Below, piece by piece: positions 12,640 to 26,400 of a stretch of 64,000 nt of DNA (position 1 is the first letter of the stretch; each line of letters begins with the position of its first letter). Location of the stretch: NCBI RefSeq assembly GCF_021155775.2, contig NC_060234.1:29881026-29945025 (forward strand), given 5' to 3'. The notes beneath the pieces are model-generated. The model was given only the letters and a program-made list of their open reading frames with translations. It did no database searches and was not told the origin of the DNA. This stretch comes from Neodiprion pinetum. Taxonomy: Eukaryota > Arthropoda > Insecta > Hymenoptera > Diprionidae. Made by a program: the position numbers and the translations under genes.

Positions 12640-15600
12640 ATGTCCAGATTCGCGTCTGTGGGTTTTGAGGCCTTCGGTTCAATGAAGTCGAAAGCCTCAC
12701 AGAAATTTTCTGGGTAAGTTGATTCTCGTTTTTACGCATGCAACCAAAAGCTGCTAGAAATTGATAAAAAAAGATCGTGATTAATCCCAAATGCGACAAA
12801 TTCCACCGTGTACAGTGATACTCTTGACAACGAATGGGGTGGACTCGAAAATCCAATTCTGACCACTTGTTACGCAATATTTTCAGACTAAGGCGGAGCA
12901 ATACTGGTTACGAAGAATTCGAAATGCCCCCAAACAGAGAGAGCAAAGATAATCTGGGGTTCGAGGACGAACGTGGCTACAACCTGAACGCGTCGTTCGA
13001 TTCATTGCCGGAACCGGAACGACCGCCTCTCCGTCATATCGACACTTATTGTATGCCGGAGTGTCCCTGCCTCTCGAAGAGGTACACCATAGCAGTGTTG
13101 GCCTGCATGGGTAATTATTACAAGTGGAAAATAAGGGTGGTTTGATTTTTATCGAAGTGAAATCCGCTTAGCTGATGCGCGTAATGAGGAGCTAAGAACG
13201 AGAGCCAAAGTCTCTGCCAGACAATGTTTAACAAGTCGTAATTCCGACACCCTACCCGGCAACTCTGAAATTCGTCAATGGAGAGCAAACGTTAGCGTTT
13301 TAGTAATCTTTTAAGCCTCCGTTTTTCCCTCCTCTCCAAAACCCTTGGGGGACATCCGTCGGGCTTTTGTACGTATTTTTCCCTATATAGTACACAATTT
13401 TTATACCTTCATTCCAATGCGAAGTGTTAGAATTATTATTATCTCATGTATTCTACCGATCGCGGACAAAAATCAATTGCCCGCCCTAGGTGAACCATCA
13501 CACCGATGAAATTCTGGTGGTTGTCAAATCTTGTCGAACCATTAGTCGTATAATATTTTTCGGCGAACGGATTTCGTCGGGTAAATCTGCAGTTCCCGTT
13601 GAATCTCGAAATTGATCGCGGCTCCTTTCAGGTTTCATAATCTCATTCGGCATGAGATGTAACATGGGTATGGCCAAACTGACAATGAAGAATGCGACCG
13701 AGTCCGGGAGCGTGAAATTCAACTGGACGATCGCAACGGAGAGTGCACTAGACTCTTCTTTTTTCTGGGGGTACCTTGTGACTCAGGTGCCAGGAGGTTT
13801 CCTGGCCTCTCTTTACCCCGCCAACAGAATATTCGGAATGGCAATTGCGACTTCATCGTTCCTCAATTTGCTCGTACCCGGGGCTCTGACGGTCCACCCT
13901 GTCGTGGACATGATAGTCCAGATTTGCAAGGGCTTGGTCGAGGTTAGAAACTGGGCTGAACGATTTTCAGCCTTACAAGTTGACTCGGTGTTACCCCTCA
14001 GCGTTATTGATTTCTGATTTTTTTTTTCACAGGGTGTTACGTACCCAGCTTGTCACGGTATATGGAAATACTGGGCTCCACCTCTCGAAAGATCGCGGCT
14101 GGCCACTCTGGCCTTCTGCGGATCCTACGCAGCTGTGGTAATCGGAATGCCTTTGTCCGGATATTTGACGCAATGGTTCGGCTGGACGGCCTCCTTTTAT
14201 TTCTACGGTAAGACGGGCGAAACAATTTTACAATCCAAGCCTTGATTCGGTCGACCATCGAGCGTAGAATCAGTTGACGGATGTTTCGCAATTTATCGCA
14301 GGTGTCTTCGGGCTGATTTGGTACTGTTTCTGGCTCTGGCTCAGTTTTGAGAAACCCGCTAAGCACCCCTGCATCTCAGCTCGAGAATTGCGTTACATCG
14401 AGGACTCCCTGGGGCAAGGTCAAGTTCAAATCGCGATGCCCACGTTCGCCACGACACCCTGGCGAAAATTCTTCACCTCGATGCCAGTCTACGCAATTAT
14501 TGTGGCAAATTTCTGCAGATCATGGAACTTCTATCTGCTGGTCTTGTTCCAGGCTCGATTCATGCACGAGGCCTTCAATATGCCCCTCGTGGAGGTAAGA
14601 TTCACACCGCAGGAGCACTCACCTGCGTTCAATTAAAAATATTTGCACATTCGACGAACGATGTTTCCAACCCTCAGACCGGACTGATCGGAGCTCTTCC
14701 TCACCTGCTTATGACGACGATCGTCCCTTGCGGTGGTCTGCTGGCCGATCATTTGCGAAAACGTGGAATTCTCTCGACGACAAATGTGCGAAAGGTGTTC
14801 AACTGCGGTGGTTTCGGAATGGAGGCTGTCTTCTTCTTGGTCGTGGCCAAGGCTACGATTTCCGGGAACGGTACCGCGGCCACGGTTGCTCTCACCATCG
14901 GCGTGGCTTGCAGCGGATTCGCCATATCCGGTTTCAACGTGAACCACCTGGACATCGCGCCCCGGTACGCCAGTATCTTGATGGGAATGTCAAATGGCAT
15001 CGGCACAATCGCTGGTCTTCTGGTTCCCTTCTTCGTCGAGAACATCACGAAAAATAAGGTGATAACGAATCCGCCAGTGTCCTGAGACTCCTTTCCTTCC
15101 ATTATTTGACGTCACGGGTATGATTAATGTCAAGTCATTTACGCTCTTACTCAGGATCGCGAGAGCTGGAGAAACGTCTTCATAATCGCCGCCTGCGTTC
15201 ACTTCGTCGGCGTTACTTTCTACGCGATATTTTGTTCCGGCGAACTTCAGCCGTGGGCCGATCCTACCATCGAGGAACAGAACAGCTGGAATCCCCTGGA
15301 CGATTTGAGCAAGGGCAAACCGCCATTGCCTCCACCGCCGAAGCCACCGCAACCGGAGTTCGTTGTAAGTCTTGCCTAGAGCACTAACCACAAATCAGTC
15401 GTCGTTAGTTATCGGATGGTTTCGATCATTCCAATCGAAACTGATTCGCAATTTCTTTTCCGTGCGTTTGTCAGAAGCAACCTTCGCTCAACGGTGGAGA
15501 CTGGAACAATTACGATCAACCGGCAGAAAATCACCTTTACCCGCAGCTCGATAAGCGAAATCAGAACGGCAACGCGGTCGCGAGTTATGGGTCAACGGTA

Positions 15601-15726
15601 ACGAACGTAAACAACCCGTTTCACTCGTCGAATCCGTTCGCCAGTGACGTCAGCGCGTCTCTGGTTCAGCCGCCTGCAGTGGATGATCACACGCATGATG
15701 TGATGGGCGGACAACAGTGGAATTAA
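12640..15726 (+). CDS. Vglut: Vesicular glutamate transporter (SLC17 family, MFS)
   Basis: Coding exons are 12640-12713, 12887-13110, 13632-13942, 14033-14207, 14302-14594, 14678-15058, 15155-15364 and 15475-15726: 1920 nt, 639 aa, in frame throughout. The first of these begins at an acceptor (12582) with 58 nt of leader, so at least one non-coding exon lies upstream, making nine or more exons. The protein loads glutamate into synaptic vesicles using the proton gradient. Identity rests on the SLC17 core: YTIAVLACMGFIISFGMRCN in TM1, GYLVTQVPGG, GVTYPACHGIWKYWAPPLER (the signature of vesicular glutamate transporters rather than sialin), FCGSYAAVVIGMPLSG and NVNHLDIAPRYASILMGMSN. The N- and C-terminal tails are cytosolic. 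The C tail has a proline run (PPLPPPPKPPQP) and two NPF motifs (NPFHSSNPFAS), likely docking sites for SH3 and EH proteins of endocytosis. Intron 3 has the weaker donor gttaga. Nothing looks broken. Start chosen: ATG at 12640 gives a hydrophilic N tail (MSRFASVGFEAFGSMKSK). Confidence 0.95.
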
Positions 15727-18122
15727 TGTACAGCAGGTCAGATTTACGCCGGATTGGGTGAGTAACTGAAACGTAGGTTGTGAGAGCGGAGAAGAATATA
15801 ATCCAATGGGAGGAGTCAGAGTCTTGATCACAGTCGGAGCCACTTACGTTTAACTTGTAGCGAGGAAGATTCTTCTTCTTAGTCGCGATCAATAAGCACA
15901 TTGTCTTTTCTTCCACGCAATTTTTTTTTCCCTAAAATGAGATAAGAACGGCGAATTGATGATTAATAATTTGAAAAATATGACCGTATTCGTATCAATA
16001 TTTAGCCCCGATAAATGATTAGTACTCTGTTCTCCGTGCTCATTGGTAAGAATGGCATTTGGGATGAGCGTCGCGTCGCATATGATCAAACACGAAACAC
16101 CGAATATAAAGATTAGCACAATATTTAGAAACATAGCAATAAAAGAACTTCGAAGGACACGAGTTATGGTTCAGAGAAAAGCACCGCCACGGCCATTCGT
16201 AGAAGAAAAGTACAAATCGAGCTGAGGACAAAACGAAACAGAAAAAAAGAAGATGAATAAAATAATATAAATAATATTATGCGTAAAGAATTTAAATACC
16301 TCAATGGATAAATGGAACAAAGCAAAAGACAAAGAAAAAAAAACAAGTTTACAAACAATTGAGAGTATCCCGATGAAGCTAGCTAAAGTATTTGGGAAAA
16401 ATGTAAGTTTATAAGACCGGAAGTATAGACATGACATATAAGATAAAAATGAATCTTTAGAATAAATAAGATAAGGTTACAAAACGAAACGTAGATATGC
16501 TGTAGGTATGAAATGTGACGAAATAAGATATACAAATTACATGAAAGTATAAGAAAGAAAGTGAAACATCTTGAAAGTATTAGATTTTAAGATACAAATT
16601 GTTTGAAAGTGATTGAAAATATCATAAACTGTAAATCAAGTATAATATTGATTCCAGTGTAATGCGTACTTATAATAGGATGTGATTGCAAACTTTGGCA
16701 AACCAATCGCAATACGTAATGATACATAAACTACGCAAAAGAGGTCTCGAGCGGTCGATGAAATTTAAAAATATATGTATTACGTCTCGCTGCTCGACAC
16801 GAACGAAAGTCTATAGTCAATTTATGCGAGCCATTTTTAAGTAATTAAACAATATTATAAATATATTCGCCAATCGCTCGTCTTATATAAGCAGTATTAA
16901 ATACGATTTAGTAATATCATATAGCAATTTAATTTTTGCTTAACAATTTATGGGGATTATACAAGTTTGAGAGATTTTGAAACTGTGTTCGAAGACGCAT
17001 TCGGAGAAAGTATAATTCAAAGATGCGTGCAACTTCGGAAACAACAATAAGTTGCGAAATCCGACACTACTTTGAAAAAACATTTTCACCCTCGGTCGTT
17101 GAAATTTTTGAAAGATCATGCTCTTTTTTTACACAGGCATCGAGCCAACTAGAAGTTTGAACGAATTTCGATTGGATTATCGTGCATCGAAATATCATTG
17201 CAATAAGGTTCGAGATAAGTTTCAGCACACGACACTGTACAATCCCCTTAAGATTAAAACGGACAATATCTGAATGTCTTATTGCATTCGACTCGGGAGA
17301 TATGCGAGATAATAAGTAAAGGCAGAATAAATAAGATTGATTGAAATAATCACGACAATAAATGTAACGTGAAGATATATTTGGCAATTGCAATATTTTA
17401 GTAAATATTGATCAAAGTAGGTATGTATGAATTAACTTCTGAATTGAATTTCGACGCGCATATACAAGCATACATATATATGTGTGCATAAAATCAGACG
17501 TGAAAATGAAAGTATTATTGTGACATAATTATATTTATAATCAATTAATTTGTACAAAGAATAATATTGTAATATGACATTATTATAGTTTAACTGCAGT
17601 TATATAGCTGACAATAATACGTATAACGTGAGATGTAGTTTGTTAGATTTTGTTATTTAATTTTGTTATATATTGTTGTGGAATTGACAATACTATACTG
17701 TAATGATTAATTGATACGCATACACACAGAAAGTAGTGACTGGCCTAAGATAATTCCTGGCTTGGTGAATCCAAAGATTAATTATTATATATCTTACTTA
17801 TACATTATATATATAATATAGATATTATATAAGATAAGTTATTGATGCTGTTCGAACAATAATATTCGTGTACTTGTATAACTTGAATAATAATTTACGA
17901 CAATAAATAATGCAAGATGTACTAAGGCGGAGAGGGAATGTTATAAACCTTGAGACCACGCATTCAGTGAATTTAAGGAAGTATGTAGTGTAAGTGTAAA
18001 ATCGAAGTGCCGACTCTTTTAGTACATCTTGTAGTGTTCAATTATTATTAGCTTTGTAGTATAAGTTTTTCGTGAGAGTCTGCTGTGTTTGAATTACTTA
18101 TTATATATCAAGAAAGAATATT

Positions 18123-18163
18123 AGTAATTGATTAATTAATTAACTAATTAATTAATTAGTTAC
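18123..18163. repeat. ATTA/TTAA short tandem block
   Basis: The sequence is repeated taattaattaa units with an inner palindrome. It is a low-complexity AT repeat; clustered TAAT cores resemble homeodomain core sites, but so would any repeat of this kind. Confidence 0.6.
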
Positions 18164-20011
18164 TCACTCAACTCGAGACGCAATTGAAACTTTACATTTC
18201 AAAATGAAACCCGAAAAGAAACCCTAAGAGTTATATCACTTGTCTTGTATGTCTGTGTACAATTATTGATAAACCCTTCGGCGCTGGGAAGCAATACCAT
18301 TTGAAGGCGGTCGGTCTATTTCATAAGTATTAGGTATATATGTACACACAATTCAATACGATAAGAAAAACTGAAAGAACTGTGAAACATTTCCCTGAAC
18401 AATACGCTGGAACAGTGAAACGCAACGAAACGCACGTATTCTGATTGTGAGCTCAGAATGAAGACAATAGAGAGTAAAGTAGACAGTCTACGGACGAATT
18501 TTTCAACTGATAAGGAATAATTAGAACGTTGAATTTTTGATACGTATATGCTTTGTGCCGATATATTTTCCTTGCCGACGCAGCATTTTCAACGCGAAAT
18601 TTTTCAACTGCCCACGCATTAGTCAGATCTTTTTTTTTTCATCAATCGATCAATAATTAGGGAGAAAATTATGGTGTTACTTGAATTATTGAGAATTTTC
18701 AAGTTCGTGCGTAATGAAGTTTACATTTTTTCTCATGTCAGCTGAAATTTGTCTTTGGCATGGGTTGATTGTACTCCGTCTGCGGAAAGAGATTAATGGT
18801 GTCGGCACAAATTTGAGGTAGATGTCTCCTCAAGCGATATTTTTTCTACAAATCTAAGGGTTTATGCAGCCGTCGTGAATGAGTAAAAATATATATGTAA
18901 ATGAAAGTATATTATACTATACAGACAGATAAATTGAACGGAATAATTCTATTTAGCGATAAACGATATCTTCTATAAGCGTTAAACTTTAAATTTAATT
19001 GAGTATTGATGTTATATACTTGAACCAAAAAAAAAAAAGGAAAAGAAAAAAATCACGCGCTATCGTTTCCTCGTAATTGATATAAATAGTGGAAGTGTTA
19101 GTCCTGTTTTGAGTCGTTCAAAAATAGTAAATAGTGTTAAAATTATAAAAGTCGTTGTTACAAATATTTATATACCATTTACGAAATCTCAAGCATTCAC
19201 TCGAACAGTAATACACGACAGTCTCGCTGAGATATAGAAATTCTAATAAAACCTGCACTGACACTCTACTCTTTACTAACTGGCATAAAATTTAGAACTT
19301 GAGACTGATTCTAGAATCAAGTGTTATTGTACCTACATGGTATTGGATATTCTTCGTTATTTTAATATTCGTTGGTATATTTAGATTTAGGAGTATTTTC
19401 CGTTCTCCAATGGCTAATTGTTATACCCTTGATAAATGGTTATTTCTGAGTTACAATATCGATTTTTGATATAGAGGTGAAAGCGTATAAGTAGAAACTG
19501 TTCGTTAGTAGCCAGCTATCGGTTAATAATTTAAATTGGTCATTTGCATCGCGGATATGAACGTTGGCATCTTTTTGGGATTTTCTAATTAATGTTGTCC
19601 AAAGAAACGGATTGCATTTGCGATCCAACTGATAAATTTTCTATTTATCTGATGGCTTGGAGCATTGATATTGGAGCTGAAATATTTCTATACTTAATTT
19701 GTGATTTTTTATTTTCTCCAAACCTTTGCAAAAGGAATATTAAAGCGTCCACCATTTGTACGAACAAAATTATCTCTTCCAGAATGAGAAATAATAATGA
19801 CTATAAACATTGAAAGTAAAAGAATATTGCTATATATATGTATAAATAAATATGGTATATATTCTACGATCAGTTTCACGTATGATAATATATTATTCTA
19901 TGATATTATTGAATTATATACATATATGTAGATGTGGTTATTTGTATAATATTTTTGAATGTATTAATAATGACGAATGTATTATACATTTGAATTCAAG
20001 CAAATGCATTA

Positions 20012-20073
20012 TACAATATAATAATAATAATTATATATATATATATATATATATAATTATTATTATTGTATAT
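20012..20073. repeat. Near-perfect AT palindrome around a (TA)n core
   Basis: The left arm reads tacaat, AATAAT repeats and attat; the right arm is its reverse complement (ataattattattattgta) with one extra AT. The core is about 20 nt of alternating TA. It can fold into a long hairpin and is prone to length change. Confidence 0.75.
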
Positions 20074-20160
20074 TTACGAAAATGTATCAATTACTATATC
20101 GACAATAACGAATTGTAACAAACAATTGAAAGTAATATGTTACGAAGACAATAAAAATAG

Positions 20161-23048
20161 CAGACGTTGGAAATTACTACAAATTCTTGTTCGGGCTCAG
20201 TTTTTAATTAGTAGATTACGGTGTCTGGATCAGTATACTTGAGAAATAAAATACAGAAAAAGGATCCTTGTTAAAGGAGCTGATTCACGCGATATTTTTA
20301 ATACAGTAAAGCAGCTTTCAAAAAGTAAATTCATCAATTTTTAGTAAAAATGATTGACAACTCATCTGACGGCGGTTCAATGTTATAGTACTTCGATTTT
20401 TCGATAAGGAATACTCAGACGTTTTAAACTATAACTTGTATGTTATGAATCAGCAATTAATAAATAAAAACTACAATGCTAGTCGATTCTTTTAAAACTG
20501 AGCTTGTACATGTATCAATGTTATGTATATCTATACATATAAACACACATTATAAAAAGCTTTTATTAGCTTCTCACTAGGTAAAAGGGTTATGAAAATT
20601 AATGTATATTATCGGTGACTGAACTAGGTTGATCGAACCTTACGTTTTCATGAAGGGTTTAGTTACCTAGCACCGCTTTTCAATCGCAGCATTAAAATTG
20701 GATAATTGACGCACGTATACTCAATGGGAGTATAACATAAAGATATTTTGCCCTGATTTGCTCTCCCAGTAACGAGTTATTCCTTTCATTCTGTAGTACC
20801 GGAGAACCGGAAGTGAAAGATAATACGGACTTCGATATTTAATGCTGGGTATGAAAAGAGTGTTTGTACAATGTTTAATAGGCCCACATCACCCGTGACG
20901 CAATAAGTTTATTAATATAAATGTTTTTGCTGAAAGAGATTTCACGCTGTAGTGAAGAAAGTTTTACCAGTAATATGTATAACGAAATGCTAATACATGG
21001 AAAGCATTGATTGAGGTGCCAGGCGCCCAGCTGACAATATATTTCCAGGTAGCATCGGAAATTAATAGTCCCAAAGGGACCTCGCAATATATCATGTGTA
21101 GTTTTGCTGAATTCGACGACAATTTTCGAATCGAAATTATTACGTTAAGAGGATCCTGTTGTCGGTTCTTAACGTATTCAATTTTGTCTTATATCAGAGA
21201 CTATGCATCGCAATGGGAACAGAACATAAGAATCGAATTCTGCATGTAGTTCCGAACAAAAACATACCAATACATTTTAATTTTGCGCAGTTTTGCAATT
21301 TATTTTTTCATGTCGTTTCCTTATTTTTGCTTAAAACCAAAATGTATCGGTGTGTTTTTTACTCAAAATCGGATGTAGAATAGAAAGTGATATGCCCTTT
21401 TTTGCATTACGATGCATAGTCTCTGACAATAGTGAATATAGAAGACATTTAACGCAGTCGGTAAGAACTGCCTGCAGCGTCCCCTCAAAGACTTGAAACT
21501 TGTCGTTTGAATTCATCGTGGCCTGGTAAAACCAGACTTGAAATACAATATACGCCCAAATAATATCATAGGGATGATCAAATTAGACATAATATCTGGC
21601 AGTTTAGTGTCAATGTTGTCTTATAGCGATGTTACCTGGTTTGTTAATATTTATTATCTATTATTATTATGTAAAATATGTATGTATATTATATAACTTG
21701 GATGTATTGTAATAATACAAAATTACTGACGACTATTGACAATAAAGTGTAAGCCAATCTTTTAAAAAACACCTCAATTTTGACTCGTTATCATCCGCGG
21801 ACAATTTCTCTCCGTTCGGAGTACAGATCGATTTATGCGTGAAAGCTGAGTATCACCGTCGTTAAATTATCCGTATTCATTTCCGACCAGAATTCAGCAA
21901 TCGAGAAACATTGAGAGAAACAAGTTTTCAACACATTCAAATCAACATCACTTTCGGGAACTTAATACCGAATTTTAAACAAAACGCACGATGTAAACGT
22001 TTTTTCGGCGTTTATTCAGACATCGTGTTCATCCCCATGCAGTATTTAATAGGTCCTCTCGATTGTGAGGAGATTTCAGGAGATGCGCGTCGATCACTTC
22101 GACAGAGACAGACGATGAATTAATAACACGGACGCTTTTATACGCAACGTCCAGTTTGAATTACCTGCTCATATAACGCAAATCGACGATGCAAGTTCTA
22201 TGCAATTATTACTCCGATCTGGCACAGGGACGAGACAGAGGAATGCCGTGTATTTACTAGAGGACATCGGAAATGTGGGTGTAAAAAAAAATGAGAAAAA
22301 AAAATTAACACGTACAGATCACCTTGTCTGACACAGTAAAATCGACAGCTTATGTTTTCTCTTTATTTTGTATTAGTTGGAGTACTTACAATTAGCGGGG
22401 ATCGATCTCCTCTGATCAGGATAAATTGAAACGAAAAATTGGCAAATCACCGACCGGAGATAATATTTCATTGTACATCATGCTGAAATCGCGCGTGGAT
22501 AAGATCGGAGAAAACAGGCGAAACAGATCGCATGATTTAAATGAATGATCAGCCGAACGCTATTCGATTGTTGCGTTGCGTGAGTTGATAAGCGCATAAT
22601 TAACGTCTAATAGTAAGTTCCACCAAGTGGGTCAAGGATTTCACTGTAGACTAGTCTTGGTTTTGTCCTGTCCACTTGCAATCCAATTGCTGTTACATCG
22701 GTACGGTTACTTAATCAGACACGAGTAAGGATTTCGTTCGAGTAAAGTGAAATAAGACGATCTTCTCATCGTCAACCAGCAGTATCGAAGTGACATTGCT
22801 GTATCGGTGTATTGCCCGAATGTTACAATTGGTAGGTAAAAAGCTGGGTTCCTTTTTGATCCTTCACTTTCATCACTAACGGTGCTCAATAGCCAAGAAT
22901 AAGATGAGAAAAAAAAAAAAAAAAAAAAAAATTGGAACGCCTCGACGGCAAGGTGCAGGCACAAGAAGTTGGAAGGCTGTGGTTTGATTGACGGAACGGC
23001 CTTGATGGCAAGCTAGAATCGAGTTAGGCTAGGCGATAGAGGAGCAGG
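20161..23048. other. Intergenic region between Vglut and the lipase gene
   Basis: I see no exon with family resemblance or matching splice sites. The region holds the inverted repeat at 21096 to 21520 and an A run at about 22910 to 22930. Confidence 0.55.
21096..21520. repeat. Decayed inverted repeat, possible MITE
   Basis: Two arms of about 125 nt face each other. The shared core TCAGAGACTATGCATCG is exact at about 21195 to 21212 and on the opposite strand at about 21410 to 21427. A second block (ggttcttaacg against cagttcttaccg) and a GAATTC-containing outer block match less well. The overlapping open frames on the plus strand are explained by the repeat. No target-site duplication was found. 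Confidence 0.5.
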
Positions 23049-23096
23049 GGTAACGCGTAACGCGAATCGTAACGCGCGTAACGTTACGTTGCGTTG
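23049..23096. repeat. GTAACGCG short tandem repeats
   Basis: Three to four imperfect copies of a gTAACGCG unit, then related cgttacgttgcg, lie about 400 nt upstream of the lipase start codon. It may be promoter-proximal and bind a factor, or be a young microsatellite. Confidence 0.55.
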
Positions 23097-23473
23097 GTCA
23101 GGACTAATAGATGACTTCCTATGATCGTTGGTAGATATCGTGGGCGGTTACTGAAAGCCGGGCAGACCGGTTTTCAAAAGGGAGGTTCGCCAGGATCATC
23201 CCCGCGTGTCTCCGGGGCGTGAAGCCTCGGTGCACGCGTCGTAACGCCAAGATACCTACGTGTGTGAGTACGCGAGTTACGTGCGTGATGCACGCGCACC
23301 CACCACGCACTCGCGATACGTTGACGTAGGCCTGGTGTGGAGGTACGTTTACTTTCTAAATTCTCTCGGATTCCGATGAGTTTACATTTCGTGCCCGGAC
23401 GCTCGTCGATTCACGTTTGCTGATTTTTCATCTCCTGTTAGATGTTAAATTACGGACGTCCGCGTAGCCGGAG

Positions 23474-26400
23474 ATGGCGATCAGTGTCGTGAGAGTGTTT
23501 ATTACCGCTGCCCTCGTCTCTGCGGTTCTGTTTGTCGGTAAGCTTTTTCGCCAATTCAATTTATTTCAAAGCCGCGGGTTATTTTTACGACACCGCCGTT
23601 TCTTTGACACCTCTTCTGAGTCGAGCTGAAACTAAACCCGCAGCTCAATGGGCTCAAACTTTTTCAAATAGGATAATCTAGTTCACTTATATACCCGTAA
23701 TGTTATACAGCCATTTATGTATATTCGGATGAAAAGTGCGAGGACCTCGATACCTTTTTTTGAGACGAATCCGCTGCTAATTCTGGCCGCTAGCCTTAGT
23801 TTCACTTTTTACAGCGTCTTTAATAATTGGGTGTACAGTAATTCTGTCTTATTGTTAAAGTCTCTCAAATCAAGTGTAATCGTCCATTTCATCCAGGAGG
23901 GCATTCGTTGAAGTTTTAACACGCGTACTTGTCAATCTGAAAATCAGCCGACCAAAGTATTCCATATTAATTTCATGGAACCGGATCTATCACACAAAAC
24001 AGTGAACAATCTTACATAACACGGCTTGTTCCAGGATCTATTAAACGACCGTTCAATGGATCGAATGACATAAAACGGTGTTTTTCCGGGGTGTCTTGCA
24101 TGTTCATTAGTAATATTGGTATATGTTTTTGAGCGACACCGTTGTGAATATTTTTTCTGGAAAATACCGCAGTGGCACTAATGCAGTGGTTCGATGACAA
24201 ATCACACAATTTTTTGTTTTTCAAACGCGTTAATTGATATGTTTGCAAAGTGACCTCTTGCTTTTTGATTTACCGATGATCGTTCAGCTTGATAAAAGTG
24301 AGTGTTCGGTACCGATATCCGTAGGTTGGTACGTAACGATATGTAAACTGGATAACAAGGCGCGCTGCCTAGGTAGGCAGTGAGTACTGTACTCAGGCAA
24401 CTTGCCGGACTTCCTGAAAGACACAGATCACTGAACCGTTTAACAGTTTTCGTTCGAGGAAAGTGAATATCAAATATGTCATAACCGGAGGTAAGAGTAT
24501 CACGTTATGGATTTCTTACTGATGGATGGATTGCGTGCTCGAAAGCTTTGGCTTGTAATTCTTGCAAAACAGATAATAATCGCGCGTGCATTAACGACTT
24601 CCAAAAAATCATTCGGCTCGCGTTCAAGTAAATCGTTCGCCCCAGGCTATAATCGCATTAGACTTTGAATCTGTAACAGTATCTTTATCATTTAACTAGG
24701 TGGTGTAAGGGGGCAGTCGAAAGCATTGGAGGATCTCTTCAATAACACTTCGTGCCTCAAGGGGCCAATCGTGTGTCCAAACCCACGGATTGAGTTTTAT
24801 CTGTACACAAGGTAAACTAAAATCATATTACTACATAGGTAAATCAATTCCCAACGTACCTGGTGAATGATTTTTTCATTCATGATTTCATAAGCCTAGA
24901 TCATCCAGTAATGAATAATGTATTATTCTTACATCTTTATGGATGTACACACGACGACTACACGTGACGATGAATATACGTAACGCACGTGGTTATTCAC
25001 ATTTGGAAATTCGACTTTTATGAAGTCGAATTGCCACGTAATTCATATTTTATTCGAACGACCAAAATCCTGTTGCAAATTGGGCGCGTTTTGCAGCTCT
25101 GAGAAGTGTAATGCACGCTTGAGGCTGTTCGAGCATTTCAAGATCACGATCATTTCACCTTCAGCTGAAAGTGACCTCAATAAACACAGCAGAGCCGCCT
25201 TTCTCTTGGGAGTTGCATTACGCCATTTAGTGGGTAAAGATTTGCGCGCCACTTTTATGCGCCTTTGCTCTCAACGATAAAGAACAGAGGAGAAAAATAA
25301 CTGCGAGGCATAGAACAAATTACAAATAGCACGTATCGTACGCATCTCGAAGTTGCGTAAAGCGTTTATAACGCTGTATAAGCGGACCGTTTAGAATGTT
25401 TTTCTCCGCCGCCGAAATGCTAAATGGTAAAATACGAAGTGCCGTTTCGGTTTCACAAGCTCTTCGCTGTTCCGTGTTGTGTCTCACTTTCGCTTGGGTA
25501 CTGGGAGTCGCGCACGTGTTGAGTTTCGTTTTTAACCGTCAAATATCTGCTCATTTTGCTTTTAAATATACGAGACGCTGTATACACAGTCTGTCTCCAT
25601 TAAAACTGTCAATATTATATCGCTACTTCTCTGACTCTGAGGTCTGCCTGAAGGCGCCGTAAGTTGAATCAGAAAACTGGGACACTGCGAATAAGTAATT
25701 GGTTCAATTACGTTTGGAAATTTGAGTGGTTTCAAAATATGAAACCTTAGGAATTGAGCAATGCGGTGTTCGGTGATTTTTCGTGCTCATTACGCTGTTT
25801 CGCAAGTTGAACTTCGGATATACTGCATGAAGGTTTGGGCTACTTCTCATTCGTATAATATGTTTATTAACTTGGGATTATTTCTGTAACCAGGGAAACG
25901 CAAAAGAATCCATTCCTCATCGACGTTTTGGATCCTCATTCATTGGACAGATCGAAATTCAACAATCTGCATCCAACAAAAGTTATCATCCACGGATTTG
26001 GAGGTGGGAGAAATCTGGCGCCTAGTACCGACCTTCGAAAGGGTAATTAGCGACCAATAACCGTCTCCTTTGATCCCAAGGAAATACCGAGATTATTCTA
26101 CAACCAGAAAAAAGTTTCGCTATCACGACAAAAGAATTGTCAAGTATTTGAAAAAATTTTGCTGCATTGTTTCGTAACAACAGACCGTTTGTTTTGTATG
26201 GACAACATAAATGAGAAAACGGAATTAAGATGAAATAGATAGAAGTAAAAAGATCTGTGTGTGAATTCCATTGTAATTGCGACGAATTGACACGCGTAAA
26301 ATCTCCACTCCACTCTCGTAAAATCAGACTAGTTTCATCGTCCGTTTGTATTTCCTTCGATTAAAGTTATATGCAGTATTTTTCGACTTGTGGTTCTTGT

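Larger units (their letters stand above)
15727..20160 (+). other. Long AT-rich stretch after Vglut, possible extended 3' UTR
   Basis: About 4.4 kb without any supportable exon on either strand. It is markedly AT-rich, with many AATAAA and ATTTA-like sites (for example tatttaa and aataaataatg blocks at 17890 to 17910). Its uniform texture immediately after the Vglut stop would fit a long neuronal 3' UTR with several alternative poly(A) sites, but transcript ends cannot be read from sequence alone. Confidence 0.4.

Noticed and set aside
14633..15391. Minus-strand and alternate plus-strand frames over Vglut exons
   Set aside because: They overlap exons whose SLC17 reading is certain.
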